Shown here piece after piece: positions 8,188 through 16,199 of a stretch of DNA of 64,000 nucleotides. This DNA is from Bradyrhizobium sp. CSA112 (GTDB lineage Bacteria > Pseudomonadota > Alphaproteobacteria > Rhizobiales > Xanthobacteraceae): positions 1 to 64,000 of the forward strand of contig NZ_JAACFS010000020.1 in assembly GCF_029051645.1 (NCBI RefSeq), in the 5' to 3' direction. Made by a program: the position numbers and the translations under genes. The notes under the pieces were generated by a model. That model did not search any database. It worked only from the letters and a program-made list of their open reading frames with translations, and was not told the DNA's origin. The first letter of the stretch is position 1. Each line of letters starts with the position of its first letter.

Positions 8188-9885
8188 ATGGCCCTTGAAC
8201 AGGTGGATGGCGACGGCTCTGGGTTCGCGAGGCCGAAGCTTAGCCTCACATTTGCTGCTCGCCATGCCGAGACGTTGCTCGTGCTCCTTGTGCTGAGCGT
8301 GGCCTTGGTCATCGGGCTTGCGACCGCCGCGGATTACGGGCTGTCGACCGACGAATTCAACACCGACGATTACGGCCCCAAGGCGCTTGCCTGGTACACG
8401 AGCGCCTTTACGGACCGGTCTCAGTTCGAGACGGTCGAAGAGTATCTGTGGATGTATGGACCGTGGTTTCAGATGCTCGTCGCGGCCGTGCAGTCGCTTG
8501 AGCTCGCGAGCCCGATCACGGTCCGGCACGCCATGACCTTCCTGTTCGGCCTCGCTGGGCTCGCCGCCGTCGTGCCGATGGCACGGCTCACGGTCGGGCA
8601 CTGGGCTGGGTTGACGGCGCTAACCCTGTGCCTGCTGACCGGCTACCTGTACGGCAACCTGTTCTTTGCCCCCATCGACGTGCCGTTCCTGTTCGCCATG
8701 AGCTGGTCGACGCTCGCGATCGTCCTGATGGTGCGGCAGGACGTGCCGAGCTGGCGTCTGACCCTTGCGACCGGCCTTGCCACTGGCCTCGCCATCGCGA
8801 CGCGCACCGGCGGGGTGATCACGCACGCCTACCTCGTCGGTGGCATGAGCCTGTGCGCCCTCGAGGTGCTGCTGCGCCATGGCCGCGCGGGTTATGGCCA
8901 ATTGCGCCAGATCGCCTTGCATACGCTGCTCGCCATCCTCGTCGCCTGGCTGACGGCGATCGCGCTCTGGCCGTGGTTGCAGATTGGACATCCGCTCACA
9001 CAATTCCTCGAAGCCTATCGGCACTTTGCTCCGCTCGATACCTCGTTCGAATTCCAGAACTGGGGCCAGCGCACGTTCACCGATAAACTGCCCGCCTGGT
9101 ACATCCCCGGACAGCTTCTGGCGCGCTTGCCCGAGGGCTTTTTGGCATTGCTGTTGCTCGGTATGGCGGTCTGGATCGGTGCTGCAGGGTCGTGGACGCG
9201 CGCCGCCCTCGGCGCCCTGCGTCGGTCCGGCATCGTGGGACTGCGACCAGTCGCGGCCGAGCTCGCAGGATCGCGCGCGGTGCTGGTCGTCAGTGTGGCG
9301 GCGTTCGGGCCCATCGGGGTGCTCATCCTGCAGGGCTCGACGCTCTATGACGGTGTCCGCCACGTATTGTTCGTGATCCCAATGCTCGCCATCGTGGCCG
9401 CGCGCGGGCTGACGAGCCTCTTGCCCTTCTTGCGACGCCACCCGATTGTGCCTGCGGCCCTCGGGGTCGCGCACACGGCCGTCATCGTGGTGACGCTCGT
9501 CATCCTGCATCCGCTCGAATATATCGCAATGAACAGTCTGGCAGGCGGCGTCGCCGGCGCTTACGGCCGCTTCGACCTCGACTATTGGGGCATGGCGGCG
9601 CCCGAGGCGCTGCGCCGCCTCGAGGGTCGAATTGACGCCGAAGGCCGGTTCGCGGACGATCCGCCGCGCGTGCTGGTCTGCCTGGGCTGGCGCGAGCAAC
9701 TGGCCGGCGTGATGTTCCGTCGCAACTGGATTGCCGAAACCGATCTGCAAAAGGCCGACTACCTGATCGCCACCGAGCGCTGGCCCTGTGCCAACGGCAC
9801 GTCGGCCGTACTGGTTGATGAGGTCACACGATTTGGCCGCCCGTTCGCCCAGATCTATGCCAGTCGTCGCGGGCTCGGCGACTGA
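8188..9885 (+). CDS. Polytopic membrane glycosyltransferase (GT-C fold)
   Basis: 565 residues with about ten to twelve hydrophobic segments. After the first membrane helix comes a periplasmic loop with acidic residues (STDEFNTDDYG), the position where GT-C enzymes such as GT39 or ArnT carry their catalytic Asp. A C-terminal soluble part of about 100 residues follows the last helix. Such enzymes move a sugar from a polyprenyl-phosphate donor to lipid or protein on the periplasmic side. The donor could be made by the GT2 enzyme encoded at 10325-11014. The acceptor is unknown. The ribosome binding site is weak. It converges with the DUF2304 gene. Confidence 0.75.
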   Translation: MALEQVDGDGSGFARPKLSLTFAARHAETLLVLLVLSVALVIGLATAADYGLSTDEFNTDDYGPKALAWYTSAFTDRSQFETVEEYLWMYGPWFQMLVAAVQSLELASPITVRHAMTFLFGLAGLAAVVPMARLTVGHWAGLTALTLCLLTGYLYGNLFFAPIDVPFLFAMSWSTLAIVLMVRQDVPSWRLTLATGLATGLAIATRTGGVITHAYLVGGMSLCALEVLLRHGRAGYGQLRQIALHTLLAILVAWLTAIALWPWLQIGHPLTQFLEAYRHFAPLDTSFEFQNWGQRTFTDKLPAWYIPGQLLARLPEGFLALLLLGMAVWIGAAGSWTRAALGALRRSGIVGLRPVAAELAGSRAVLVVSVAAFGPIGVLILQGSTLYDGVRHVLFVIPMLAIVAARGLTSLLPFLRRHPIVPAALGVAHTAVIVVTLVILHPLEYIAMNSLAGGVAGAYGRFDLDYWGMAAPEALRRLEGRIDAEGRFADDPPRVLVCLGWREQLAGVMFRRNWIAETDLQKADYLIATERWPCANGTSAVLVDEVTRFGRPFAQIYASRRGLGD

Positions 9886-9917
9886 CGCCAAGTCCCGGCG
9901 CGACTTGGCCACGGCAT

Positions 9918-10328
9918 CTACTTCTTCGCCTGCAATTCGGTCGGAAGCGCCTCGGCCTTTCGGCCCAACATGACCGGGCGACGTTTTCGCGGCGGGCCTG
10001 CCTCACGCCGGCTCCCCTTGGCGCGATCGATCGCGACGGCGCGCGCCAAGCGCGTGATCACATCGAGCTGGAGCCGCAACTTGAGATGCAAGTTGAGCAT
10101 GATGAGCAGGCTGATCACGACCCAGGTGTAGAGGATGAGATCGGAGCCGCGGCCGATTCCCGCGAAGGCCGCAAGGGCGGTGGCATGCTCCGGTACCCAG
10201 ACGAAGTAGAGGCCGGCGAGCGCAGCGCCGCTCGCGAGCAGGCCGATGATCGGCACCGTCCGATGCGCCGACCAGGCGTAAACCAGGACCAGCGCCAGAA
10301 TGGCCGTCAACAACAGCTGCGCGATCAT
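9918..10328 (-). CDS. DUF2304 membrane protein
   Basis: 136 residues with three hydrophobic segments (about 3-20, 25-43 and 65-85) and a basic cytoplasmic tail. The GIGRGSDLILYTWVV segment is characteristic of DUF2304. Proteins of this family are nearly always encoded next to a dolichol-phosphate-mannose-synthase-like GT2. Here its ATG overlaps the GT2 stop by four bases (ATGA). It probably anchors or assists the GT2 enzyme in polyprenyl-phosphate sugar synthesis (inference from context). Confidence 0.82.
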   Translation of the reverse strand: MIAQLLLTAILALVLVYAWSAHRTVPIIGLLASGAALAGLYFVWVPEHATALAAFAGIGRGSDLILYTWVVISLLIMLNLHLKLRLQLDVITRLARAVAIDRAKGSRREAGPPRKRRPVMLGRKAEALPTELQAKK

Positions 10329-11014
10329 CGGTAGAGCCTCCGCGCAAACAGATCGATCAGGATGGCCAGCGCATCGGTGATGCGTTGACCCTTGCCCAGC
10401 GAATAGGCGCTGTACTCGATGTTCACCGGCACCTCGACAAAGCGCAGGCGGCTCTGCGCGATCTGGTGCAGGATCTCGGACGCGTGCGCCATTCGGTTCT
10501 GTCGCAAGCAGATCGCGCGGGCGCCGCGCGCGGACATCGCCCGTAGGCCATTGTGGGTATCGGTGACCGGCAGTCCGGTGCTCGCGCGTGTGAACCAGAG
10601 CGCGGCGCCGAGCAGGATGCGGCGCGACACCGGCAGATTTGCCGTCGCGCCGGCGAGAAAGCGGCTGCCGAGCGCGAAATCGATTCCGGGCTGCTCGATC
10701 GCCGCGAGCAGTGCCGCGATGGCCACGGGGGAATGCTGGCCGTCGGCGTCGAACGTGACGAGCGCATCCGCACGCTGCTCGAGGGCGTAGTCGATGCCGG
10801 TCTGCAGCGCGGCGCCCTGTCCGAGGTTGACCGGATGCCGGACGACGACCGCGCCGGCGAGCGACGCAACGTCGCCGGTCCGGTCACTGGAGCCATCATC
10901 GACCACCACGACCGCGTATCCGGCGCGGCGAATGCCTGATACGACGCTGCCGACCACCGGCGCTTCATTGTACGCCGCGACAACGACCCAGGGATTTCGA
11001 ATCCGGCCGGTCAT
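10325..11014 (-). CDS. Family 2 glycosyltransferase (polyprenyl-phosphate sugar synthase-like)
   Basis: 229 residues, a soluble GT-A fold. The start VVAAYNEAPVV and VVVDDGSSDRT are the nucleotide-binding elements, FDADGQHSP is the metal-binding DxD region, and a late LRFVEVPVNIEY matches the conserved C-terminal strand of dolichol-phosphate mannosyltransferases. It probably transfers a sugar from a nucleotide donor to undecaprenyl phosphate. It overlaps the methyltransferase gene upstream and the DUF2304 gene downstream by four bases each (ATGA), so the three form one tightly coupled operon. Confidence 0.87.
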   Translation of the reverse strand: MTGRIRNPWVVVAAYNEAPVVGSVVSGIRRAGYAVVVVDDGSSDRTGDVASLAGAVVVRHPVNLGQGAALQTGIDYALEQRADALVTFDADGQHSPVAIAALLAAIEQPGIDFALGSRFLAGATANLPVSRRILLGAALWFTRASTGLPVTDTHNGLRAMSARGARAICLRQNRMAHASEILHQIAQSRLRFVEVPVNIEYSAYSLGKGQRITDALAILIDLFARRLYR

Positions 11015-11958
11015 GGTGGCGCCTTGCTCAAGACCACGCGCATCGCGTCAAACAGGTTCACCGGAATGGCGAACCGGTTGCCGGTCGGGCTGGCCGCGAT
11101 CTTGCGGCCGAGCATGCGACCGACCTGGAAGGCGATCAGCGAAAACGGCACGAATTTCCAGGGGTAATCGGCACTCTCGACGCGACAGCCGACCGAATGG
11201 GCCAGAGACGCGATGCTGGCGCGATTGAAGAACCACAGGTGCTGCGGGGGCGTCATCAGGCGCCAGTGCGCGCCGGTCGTCCGCGCTGCCAAGGAACCGA
11301 AGTCTCCGGTTGTCAGCACAATAATGCCGTCCGGCCGGAGATGGTCCGCGAGCAACGCGAGGGCTTCCTGCGGGTCGGGCAGATGCTCGATGACGTCGAG
11401 GAGGACGATAACATCCAGGGTGCCAAGCGACTTGAGAGTCGCTTCGCTCAGCAGGCCGCAGATGACGTTCAAGCCGAGATCACCGGCATGGGCAGCAGCC
11501 GACTCGGCCGGCTCGATGCCGCTCACATCGAACCCCGCGCGGCGGGCTTCATCGAGAAAGAAGCCGTAGGCGCAACCGATCTCGAGCAGACAGCCCTGTG
11601 GCTTGCGGTGCTGGATGAATTCGATCGTGCGGGCGAACTCGCGCCGTAGCACGGGTTCGGCGCCGCGATAGTCGGCGTAGCCGTCGGACTGACGGCCGGA
11701 AAAGTAGCCATCATCATAATAAGCGAGGGGATCGAAGCGCGATGCCTCGGTGCGTCCCAGTCCGCAGTCCCGGCATTGAAAGATGTCGCAACCGTTCTTG
11801 ATGTAAAGAAACCGGTGTGGCGTCGGCCGACTGCACGCGGGACACTTGAGCGTAAACGCAGTTCGGTCGTTTCGCGTCAGCACATGCGTCCCCAACGGCG
11901 TTTCCTCCGTGCGAAAAACGCCTCCGATGCCGAACTGTTCCGCTTGGCGAACGGCCAC
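11011..11958 (-). CDS. Class I SAM methyltransferase with N-terminal zinc ribbon
   Basis: 315 residues. Residues about 38-66 have CPAC and CRDC pairs, a zinc ribbon often found in front of sugar or glycan methyltransferases. A class I methyltransferase core follows: LLEIGCAYGFFLDEA (the SAM-binding GxGxG equivalent), an acidic residue in GIEPAES, LDVIEHLPDP (motif IV region) and the TPPQHLWFFNR segment common in this group. It is the first gene of the methyltransferase-GT2-DUF2304 operon and probably methylates a glycan or a lipid-linked sugar. The start is uncertain: an in-frame GTG just before LTRND is an alternative. Confidence 0.8.
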   Translation of the reverse strand: MAVRQAEQFGIGGVFRTEETPLGTHVLTRNDRTAFTLKCPACSRPTPHRFLYIKNGCDIFQCRDCGLGRTEASRFDPLAYYDDGYFSGRQSDGYADYRGAEPVLRREFARTIEFIQHRKPQGCLLEIGCAYGFFLDEARRAGFDVSGIEPAESAAAHAGDLGLNVICGLLSEATLKSLGTLDVIVLLDVIEHLPDPQEALALLADHLRPDGIIVLTTGDFGSLAARTTGAHWRLMTPPQHLWFFNRASIASLAHSVGCRVESADYPWKFVPFSLIAFQVGRMLGRKIAASPTGNRFAIPVNLFDAMRVVLSKAPP

Positions 11959-12506
11959 GGGGTCGCAGGTTGCTTTGCTGCGTCTGGGCTTCGAATATTG
12001 GCTCTTTCGGCGTCAACCGCGACCCGGTCAGAGTCTTATTTCGACCGGCCCGAGCTGCAGGCAAATTTCCGAGGCGCGTCAGCCTCGGCGAAAGGCGCGA
12101 GGCATGGGTCGAAAAGCGGGATCGACGCGTATTTGGACAACTTGATCAGCAAACGCTCGCGCGCACTCGGCACACTCGGAAAGTCAGACCGACCTAGTGT
12201 GCGAGCCCGGTAGGCCGAGACGGCATCGCACATAGTTGCTGACATCGCCCGGACTGCAGCCGCCTCAAGCCATTGGAAAACTTGGGGCTGGCTGCGAGCT
12301 ACCAAGAACGGCCCCAGCCTGGGGGCGTGGAGGTCTCGACCGCTGGGGCCGTCCTTGGCGCTACCGGGCAGGCTGCTCCGCTTTCCGACCCAGCACGCCC
12401 GACAGTTAAATCTGTTTCAACCCCGGAGTCTGTCGGACGTCGGACAGACGGGGAACCGGGAACCGCCCTAGCATTCAGGGTAAGCGCCTTGGGGCGGGGG
12501 AAGCGT
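11959..12506. other. Intergenic region with a long hairpin
   Basis: About 550 bases with no well-supported gene. A minus-strand frame of 89 codons (12036-12305) exists but has no ribosome binding site and no recognisable domain. The notable element is the long inverted repeat at 12302-12358. This is the left edge of the accessory zone that runs to the tRNA at 16.8 kb. Confidence 0.45.
12302..12358. repeat. Long inverted repeat, copy 1
   Basis: A 17-base stem with one G-U-type mismatch (12302-12318 with 12342-12358) around a 23-base loop. The core CGGCCCCAG...CTGGGGCCGTCC is shared with the element at 12772-12816, including a loop CTCGAC, so these are two copies of one short palindromic element. 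Confidence 0.6.
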
Positions 12507-12683
12507 ATGTCGAACTCGAAAGGCGGGCCCATTTGCCCGATCTGCCACCATTCTATGGCGCTGGAACTTCAACCAAGCGGCATGCCTCCACGCACTTTTC
12601 AGTGCGTCAACTGTGAGCGGCTGGACCCGATGAAGTCGCCCGCAATTGCAAGCATCTTGAAGGCGCTGCAGCCGCCGAAATAG
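12507..12683 (+). CDS. Small zinc-ribbon protein
   Basis: 58 residues, MSNSKGG start, with CPICHH near residues 10-15 and CVNC near 33-36. This is a four-cysteine zinc ribbon with a helical, basic C-terminus. A GGGGGAAG ribosome binding site precedes the ATG. It is a small zinc-binding protein of unknown role; related short proteins are frequent in Bradyrhizobium. A longer in-frame extension to 12273 runs through the hairpin repeat and is rejected. Confidence 0.65.
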   Translation: MSNSKGGPICPICHHSMALELQPSGMPPRTFQCVNCERLDPMKSPAIASILKALQPPK

Positions 12684-12771
12684 GGGCCTCCTCAATCGAA
12701 CTATCGGTCAGTTCACCGAAGCGCTTGGCCGCCCGTGAGGAAGATGGAAGGGCCGAGCGGCGGCTGGAAGG

Positions 12772-12816
12772 CGGCCCCAGCCGGGGCCAAGGGCTGGCAA
12801 GGCTCGACTGGGGCCG
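12772..12816. repeat. Short palindromic element, copy 2
   Basis: CGGCCCCAG at 12772-12780 pairs with CTGGGGCCG at 12808-12816. Sequence and layout match the element at 12302-12358, with a different central part. The two copies flank the zinc-ribbon gene. Confidence 0.5.
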
Positions 12817-12831
12817 TCCGATCGCGTGCCG

Positions 12832-13017
12832 CTACTTCCACGGACACGCGATCGAGCCAATGCGCTGCGCCCGCGATCGTTCCAGGGTCACCTGGCTTTC
12901 CATCTCGTCCATGAGCACCTTCAGCCGCTCCCTGGCTGCATTATTTTTGCCAAGCCTCCGGATCAATTCCCGGCATCGAGCGATCTTCAATCTGATTTCT
13001 TCGGGGGTCTCGTCCAT
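12832..13017 (-). CDS. Small helical hypothetical protein
   Basis: 61 residues from the ATG at 13017 (MDETPEEIRLKIARC); a second in-frame ATG at 13038 is possible and neither has a strong ribosome binding site. The protein is strongly charged and predicted as two helices, like many short Bradyrhizobium proteins of unknown function. No membrane segment or known domain. Confidence 0.6.
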   Translation of the reverse strand: MDETPEEIRLKIARCRELIRRLGKNNAARERLKVLMDEMESQVTLERSRAQRIGSIACPWK

Positions 13018-13086
13018 CCGGCTTTTGTGCGCCCGCATTTCAAATTAGGCCACTCAGGACTTCCGACCAGGCCACCCCTCCCGTAG

Positions 13087-13293
13087 TCATACGGGGTAGC
13101 GACGAAATGAAATTGAAACAGAGCTGAGGCACGATATCAACAGCACCGATAGCGACGATTTCATTACGTAAGAATTACTTTTGTCGGTGGGCCGCAGAGC
13201 AATCTGCGGCCATTTTGCTTTCAGTGCAGCGCGAGCGCGCTCGATTTGCGGCCTGTCCGGATCGTCAACATCGCGCCCGGTATAGGTCGTCAC
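13087..13293 (-). CDS. Doubtful small hypothetical protein
   Basis: A 68-codon frame. The first 40 residues (TTYTGRDVDDPDRP and IERARAALKAKWPQI) look protein-like. The rest turns hydrophobic and Ser-rich and may be read-through of a truncated gene. No ribosome binding site is obvious. It could be a fragment, consistent with the decay seen in this zone. Confidence 0.3.
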   Translation of the reverse strand: MTTYTGRDVDDPDRPQIERARAALKAKWPQIALRPTDKSNSYVMKSSLSVLLISCLSSVSISFRRYPV

Positions 13294-13325
13294 TGTGATG
13301 GTCAGCCTCGGTTTTGGCGATGCCG

Positions 13326-13505
13326 TCAGCGTCCTTCCCCGGTTTCGTCCTCCACAGCGCCTATGACCTCGTACTCAAACACGACGCCTTTAGGATCGTT
13401 CACCAGGAACCACTCATCGGCAAGGTCCGAGTTTGCAAACACCTTGAGATGGTCACGGTCGCCGACCTGTTTGCCGGTATCAACGTAAATCCAGACCGTC
13501 TTCAT
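13326..13505 (-). CDS. Small conserved-type hypothetical protein
   Basis: 59 residues, MKTVWIYVDTGKQVGD at the start, then a DHLKVFANSDLADEWF segment and an acidic end (GVVFEYEVIG). I recall close relatives of this size in many Bradyrhizobium genomes, where they are hypothetical. It is soluble with a mixed alpha/beta pattern. The first ten codons of the longer frame overlap the remnant gene at 13504-13800 and are left out. Confidence 0.65.
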   Translation of the reverse strand: MKTVWIYVDTGKQVGDRDHLKVFANSDLADEWFLVNDPKGVVFEYEVIGAVEDETGEGR

Positions 13506-13800
13506 CGATCTCGCGCCAGCTTGCGGCGTCCCCAATGGGGCTCTTCCGAGATGGGTTAAACTCCCGAACGTGGTGACGGTTCAACGCCCGCATCATGCCG
13601 ATCCGGGCGAACATCGCCGGCCGCCGAGATCGGCAACCAGGAGCAGCCCTTCCATGGCCGCCTGGCATTCGGGCAGCTCATGCTCGGCCTTGGAGCTTCA
13701 TGATGTACTGCGCCGCGTCCTGTAGCGTGACGAGCTGGCGACCGCGCGGCAACGGTATTGGATCGTTGAACGGGCGGGACCAGCCGCGATCGGTCACGCG
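13504..13800 (-). pseudogene. Frameshifted hypothetical gene remnant
   Basis: Read on the minus strand, three frames give successive pieces of one protein: VTDRGWSRPFNDPIPLPRG with LVTLQDAAQYIMKL, then AEHELPECQAAMEGLLLVA, then MFARIGMMRALNRH, and last HWGRRKLARD before the stop. At least three frame changes separate them. This block order matches a roughly 95-residue Bradyrhizobium hypothetical protein that I recall, so this is a broken copy. No function is known for the intact form. Confidence 0.55.
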
Positions 13801-14099
13801 GCTGCGGTCTTGTCTTCCATGTCCGCGCCTCGCGCCACGATCTTTAGCGCATCGTCGGCCAGCGGGCGCTGCAGCACCTTCGCCTCATCCCACGACGCGC
13901 GCATCCAGACGTCGCGCTCCTCATCCGTCGTCAGGATCACCGGCATAGCCTTCGGATGGATCGGCTCGACCACCGTGTTGGGTGCGGTGGTCAGGAAGCC
14001 GTAGACGAGGTGAGGGCCGGGAATCGGCTTGGACTTGGTGCCCGCAAAATCTGTGGACCGTGTCATGTGCGCCACTCGACAGTACCGTTGCTTGGCCAC
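13794..14099 (-). pseudogene. 5'-truncated SRAP (HMCES/YedK-like) gene
   Basis: The 101-codon frame carries only the C-terminal part of an SOS-response-associated peptidase domain: FLTTAPN, HPKAMPVILT, then WMRASWDEAKVLQRPL and DDALKIVARG. Intact SRAP proteins are about 220-260 residues and need Cys2, which crosslinks to abasic DNA, together with an N-terminal Asn and Glu. All of these are absent. The upstream 25 codons do not resemble the family. The gene has lost its first half and cannot be functional in that role. Confidence 0.65.
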
Positions 14100-14110
14100 A
14101 ACCTTGGATT

Positions 14111-14714
14111 ATGAAACTACCAAGCCTTCCCACGATGGTTGGACTTATGCTCACCGCGCTCCTTGCCGCGTGGATGAGCCTAGCTGGGCCTCCTAATCTC
14201 AAAGATTGGCAGACGTTGATTGCTTCTTGCATCGCACTGATTGGAGGAACTTTGGCTTACAAAGGCGCGATGGCCAAGGTCGATTTCGACAGGGAGACGC
14301 ACGAAAAACGAATGAGAATATTGAACTCGGGATTTATCTGCGCTTGAGGTCCACGCTGTCATTTGTTCGCTCGTTCGCAGGCGTCGCAGTACGCAAATTG
14401 CGGGCCTTTGGAGAAATGCCCGGAGACGCTGAACTCAAGGTTGAAGACTTGGATCCACGCATGAAGTTTGATGTAAGCGAGGCTTGGTTGAATCTTCATG
14501 TTTTCCCTCAGGAAATTGCCAAAGAAATTGCTGCCGTGAAGACGAACCTCGATGCATTCTACGTGGCGATCGAGGATTATAATCTGACACTTGGAAGAAG
14601 ACTGGTGCAACGTCTCCCCCAATAGAGGCAAAGCAACTGCAAACCCTTAGCGAGCGGCTTGTCAGGCTGTGCGACGACATAACGGAAATTCTGACTCGAG
14701 AGATAGATGACTAG
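14111..14714 (+). pseudogene. Frameshifted membrane-protein gene
   Basis: Starting at the ATG at 14111, one frame gives two membrane segments (LMLTALLAAWMSLAG, then IASCIALIGGTLAYKGAMA) and a charged linker, and stops at 14345-14347. The protein continues in a second frame from about 14310 (LGIYLRLRSTLSF to NLTLGRRLVQ, stop 14625) and in a third from about 14600 (EAKQLQTLSERLV to the stop at 14712). Together they describe one protein of about 200 residues with an N-terminal membrane anchor and helical cytoplasmic part. Two frameshifts inactivate it. GC is lower than in neighbours, suggesting recent acquisition. Confidence 0.55.
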
Positions 14715-14965
14715 GGCTTCTGCTATTTCGGCGCGTTCATAGCGCGGATGACAGCGCACCCGAGGCAGTCGCTGCAAGACGCGGGCGAGTCTGCCTCTAC
14801 GCTATCCGCCGGCCGCGAGACACGCGGATCTGGAAGCTTGAAGCCTCGCTGAAATGCCGGTCATGTCGGAAAGGTCGCTCGGCGCCCCCGGTGCGAATAA
14901 TCAAGCTGACCGAGGCGCGCGCGATCACGCCTTACAAGTGGGTGCATCCGAACGAGGAGCGGTGA
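14711..14965 (+). pseudogene. Start-less remnant with CxxC motif
   Basis: An open frame without a usable start codon encodes a piece with KCRSCRKG, APPVRIIKLTE and a closing TPYKWVHPNEER. The pattern looks like the C-terminal half of a short zinc-knuckle hypothetical protein. It directly follows the frameshifted gene at 14111-14714. It was probably truncated on its 5' side. Confidence 0.4.
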
Positions 14966-14990
14966 CCAAGCAGCTGAGTAGGGCGGTGCC

Positions 14991-15563
14991 TTACTTTGTG
15001 GATCCAATATTGAGCCAGACCTCATCCTCTGCCGGACCACTCGCATCTCCAAAGGCACCATCTCGTACCGGAATTTCAGCCTGCTTAAGGGCGTCGTAAA
15101 CGACGTTGGCAACAGGAGGTATTTTAGCGCTGCGAACGGTGATCCAGATTCCGCTCGTGTCGCCTCCCATAAACAGAGCGTTGTCGATCGGAGCAGACCA
15201 GCCGGCCGCGGCGAATATTGCGGCGATTTGTCCAGCATAGTCTCGCGCGTCGGGAGCGTTCACAGATGCCTTGATAGTTAGCTTTCCCTTTGGCGCGTTT
15301 GCTAGAGAATCGACCAGTTTGGTTTTTTGATTGTCGTCTAGTTTGCGAGGCGTTTGTAAACGCACCAACTCTGCTACCTTACTGCCCGCATCTGAAAGTT
15401 CGACGTTCAATCGGCTGATCTCCGAATCCTTTTCTTTGCTCGACGCGTGGCGATAGTGAAGCGCGAGACCGGACGAAATCAGCGTGGCCAGCGTGAAGGC
15501 AAGGGCCAGCCAGGAGAAGAGGGTCGACAATGATCCTGCGGACATTTTTCTGTGCTGTCCCAT
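14991..15563 (-). CDS. Membrane-anchored coiled-coil hypothetical protein
   Basis: 190 residues from the ATG at 15563. One membrane segment (about residues 15-37) is followed by a coiled coil (KEKDSEISRLNVELSDAG, about 44-75) and a periplasmic or cytoplasmic domain of about 110 residues with an alpha/beta pattern (KLTIKASVNAPDARDYAGQI and GIWITVRS). The anchor, coil and domain layout suggests a stress or sensing protein, but no family is recognised. In-frame TTG at 15584 and ATG at 15545 are alternative starts. Confidence 0.6.
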   Translation of the reverse strand: MGQHRKMSAGSLSTLFSWLALAFTLATLISSGLALHYRHASSKEKDSEISRLNVELSDAGSKVAELVRLQTPRKLDDNQKTKLVDSLANAPKGKLTIKASVNAPDARDYAGQIAAIFAAAGWSAPIDNALFMGGDTSGIWITVRSAKIPPVANVVYDALKQAEIPVRDGAFGDASGPAEDEVWLNIGSTK

Positions 15564-15746
15564 CAAACCGAGCGATTCGACCAAGCTAGGAGCATGACAC
15601 GTGGAGGGCGTGATGGGGGCGCGTTGCTCGCTTATCCCGGCTATTCACAGGCAGGGCGAGCGCACGAGAGGGGCGCGCACGGCCAAGTGTTTTTCTTGCC
15701 GACGAGAGGACATTATTCCTTGTCGGAGTTGTGGTATCTTCCTCGT

Positions 15747-16199
15747 ATGTACGTTGAAAAGGAGCCCCCACGCCTGGATGGGCACGGCCGGCCCGTGCCG
15801 GAGCAGTTTGACTGGCGCCTGCTCCCAATGGGGATGGTGTTCCTCGGGGTTTTCTGGGGTGCCGTCGGCTTGGTTGGACTCGGCGCTACCGCGATTTACA
15901 GCGCGCTCTTTGTCCGTGTTCACGATTTACCCATTTACGTTTGGGTGAGTGTAGCCGTCCTATGCTTCTTCCTGGCCGTGCTCGTGTGCGTCCTTCGCGA
16001 TTTGCGGAATTGGCGGTCGGTCGCGTGGTTGCAGATTCTTCTGAGCGTGGCTGGAGGCGTCGCATTGCTCCTCGGAACGAACTTTTCGACGAGCGGGATT
16101 GTGGGCTTTGTAGCCGCAATTTTTTCTGCCGCAGACGGATTCAAAAGACTTTACGAAATCGACGAGACTGAGTCGAAGAGAGCGAGCGGCAGCGGGTAG
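15747..16199 (+). CDS. Four-helix membrane hypothetical protein
   Basis: 150 residues with a hydrophilic N-terminus and four hydrophobic segments (about 28-50, 63-84, 92-109 and 113-128), then a charged C-terminus with Glu/Lys/Arg. Predicted inner-membrane protein. No family recognised. The ATG at 15747 is preceded by a weak TCTTCCTCGT context, so the start is uncertain. It sits in the accessory zone near tRNA-Lys. Confidence 0.55.
   Translation: MYVEKEPPRLDGHGRPVPEQFDWRLLPMGMVFLGVFWGAVGLVGLGATAIYSALFVRVHDLPIYVWVSVAVLCFFLAVLVCVLRDLRNWRSVAWLQILLSVAGGVALLLGTNFSTSGIVGFVAAIFSAADGFKRLYEIDETESKRASGSG

Noticed and set aside
8620..9912. 430-codon minus-strand frame antisense to the GT-C-like enzyme
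   Set aside because: His/Asp/Gln/Arg-rich shadow. The plus-strand product has clear membrane helices.
12036..12305. 89-codon minus-strand frame upstream of the methyltransferase gene
   Set aside because: No ribosome binding site, no recognisable domain, and the frame extends into the long hairpin repeat.
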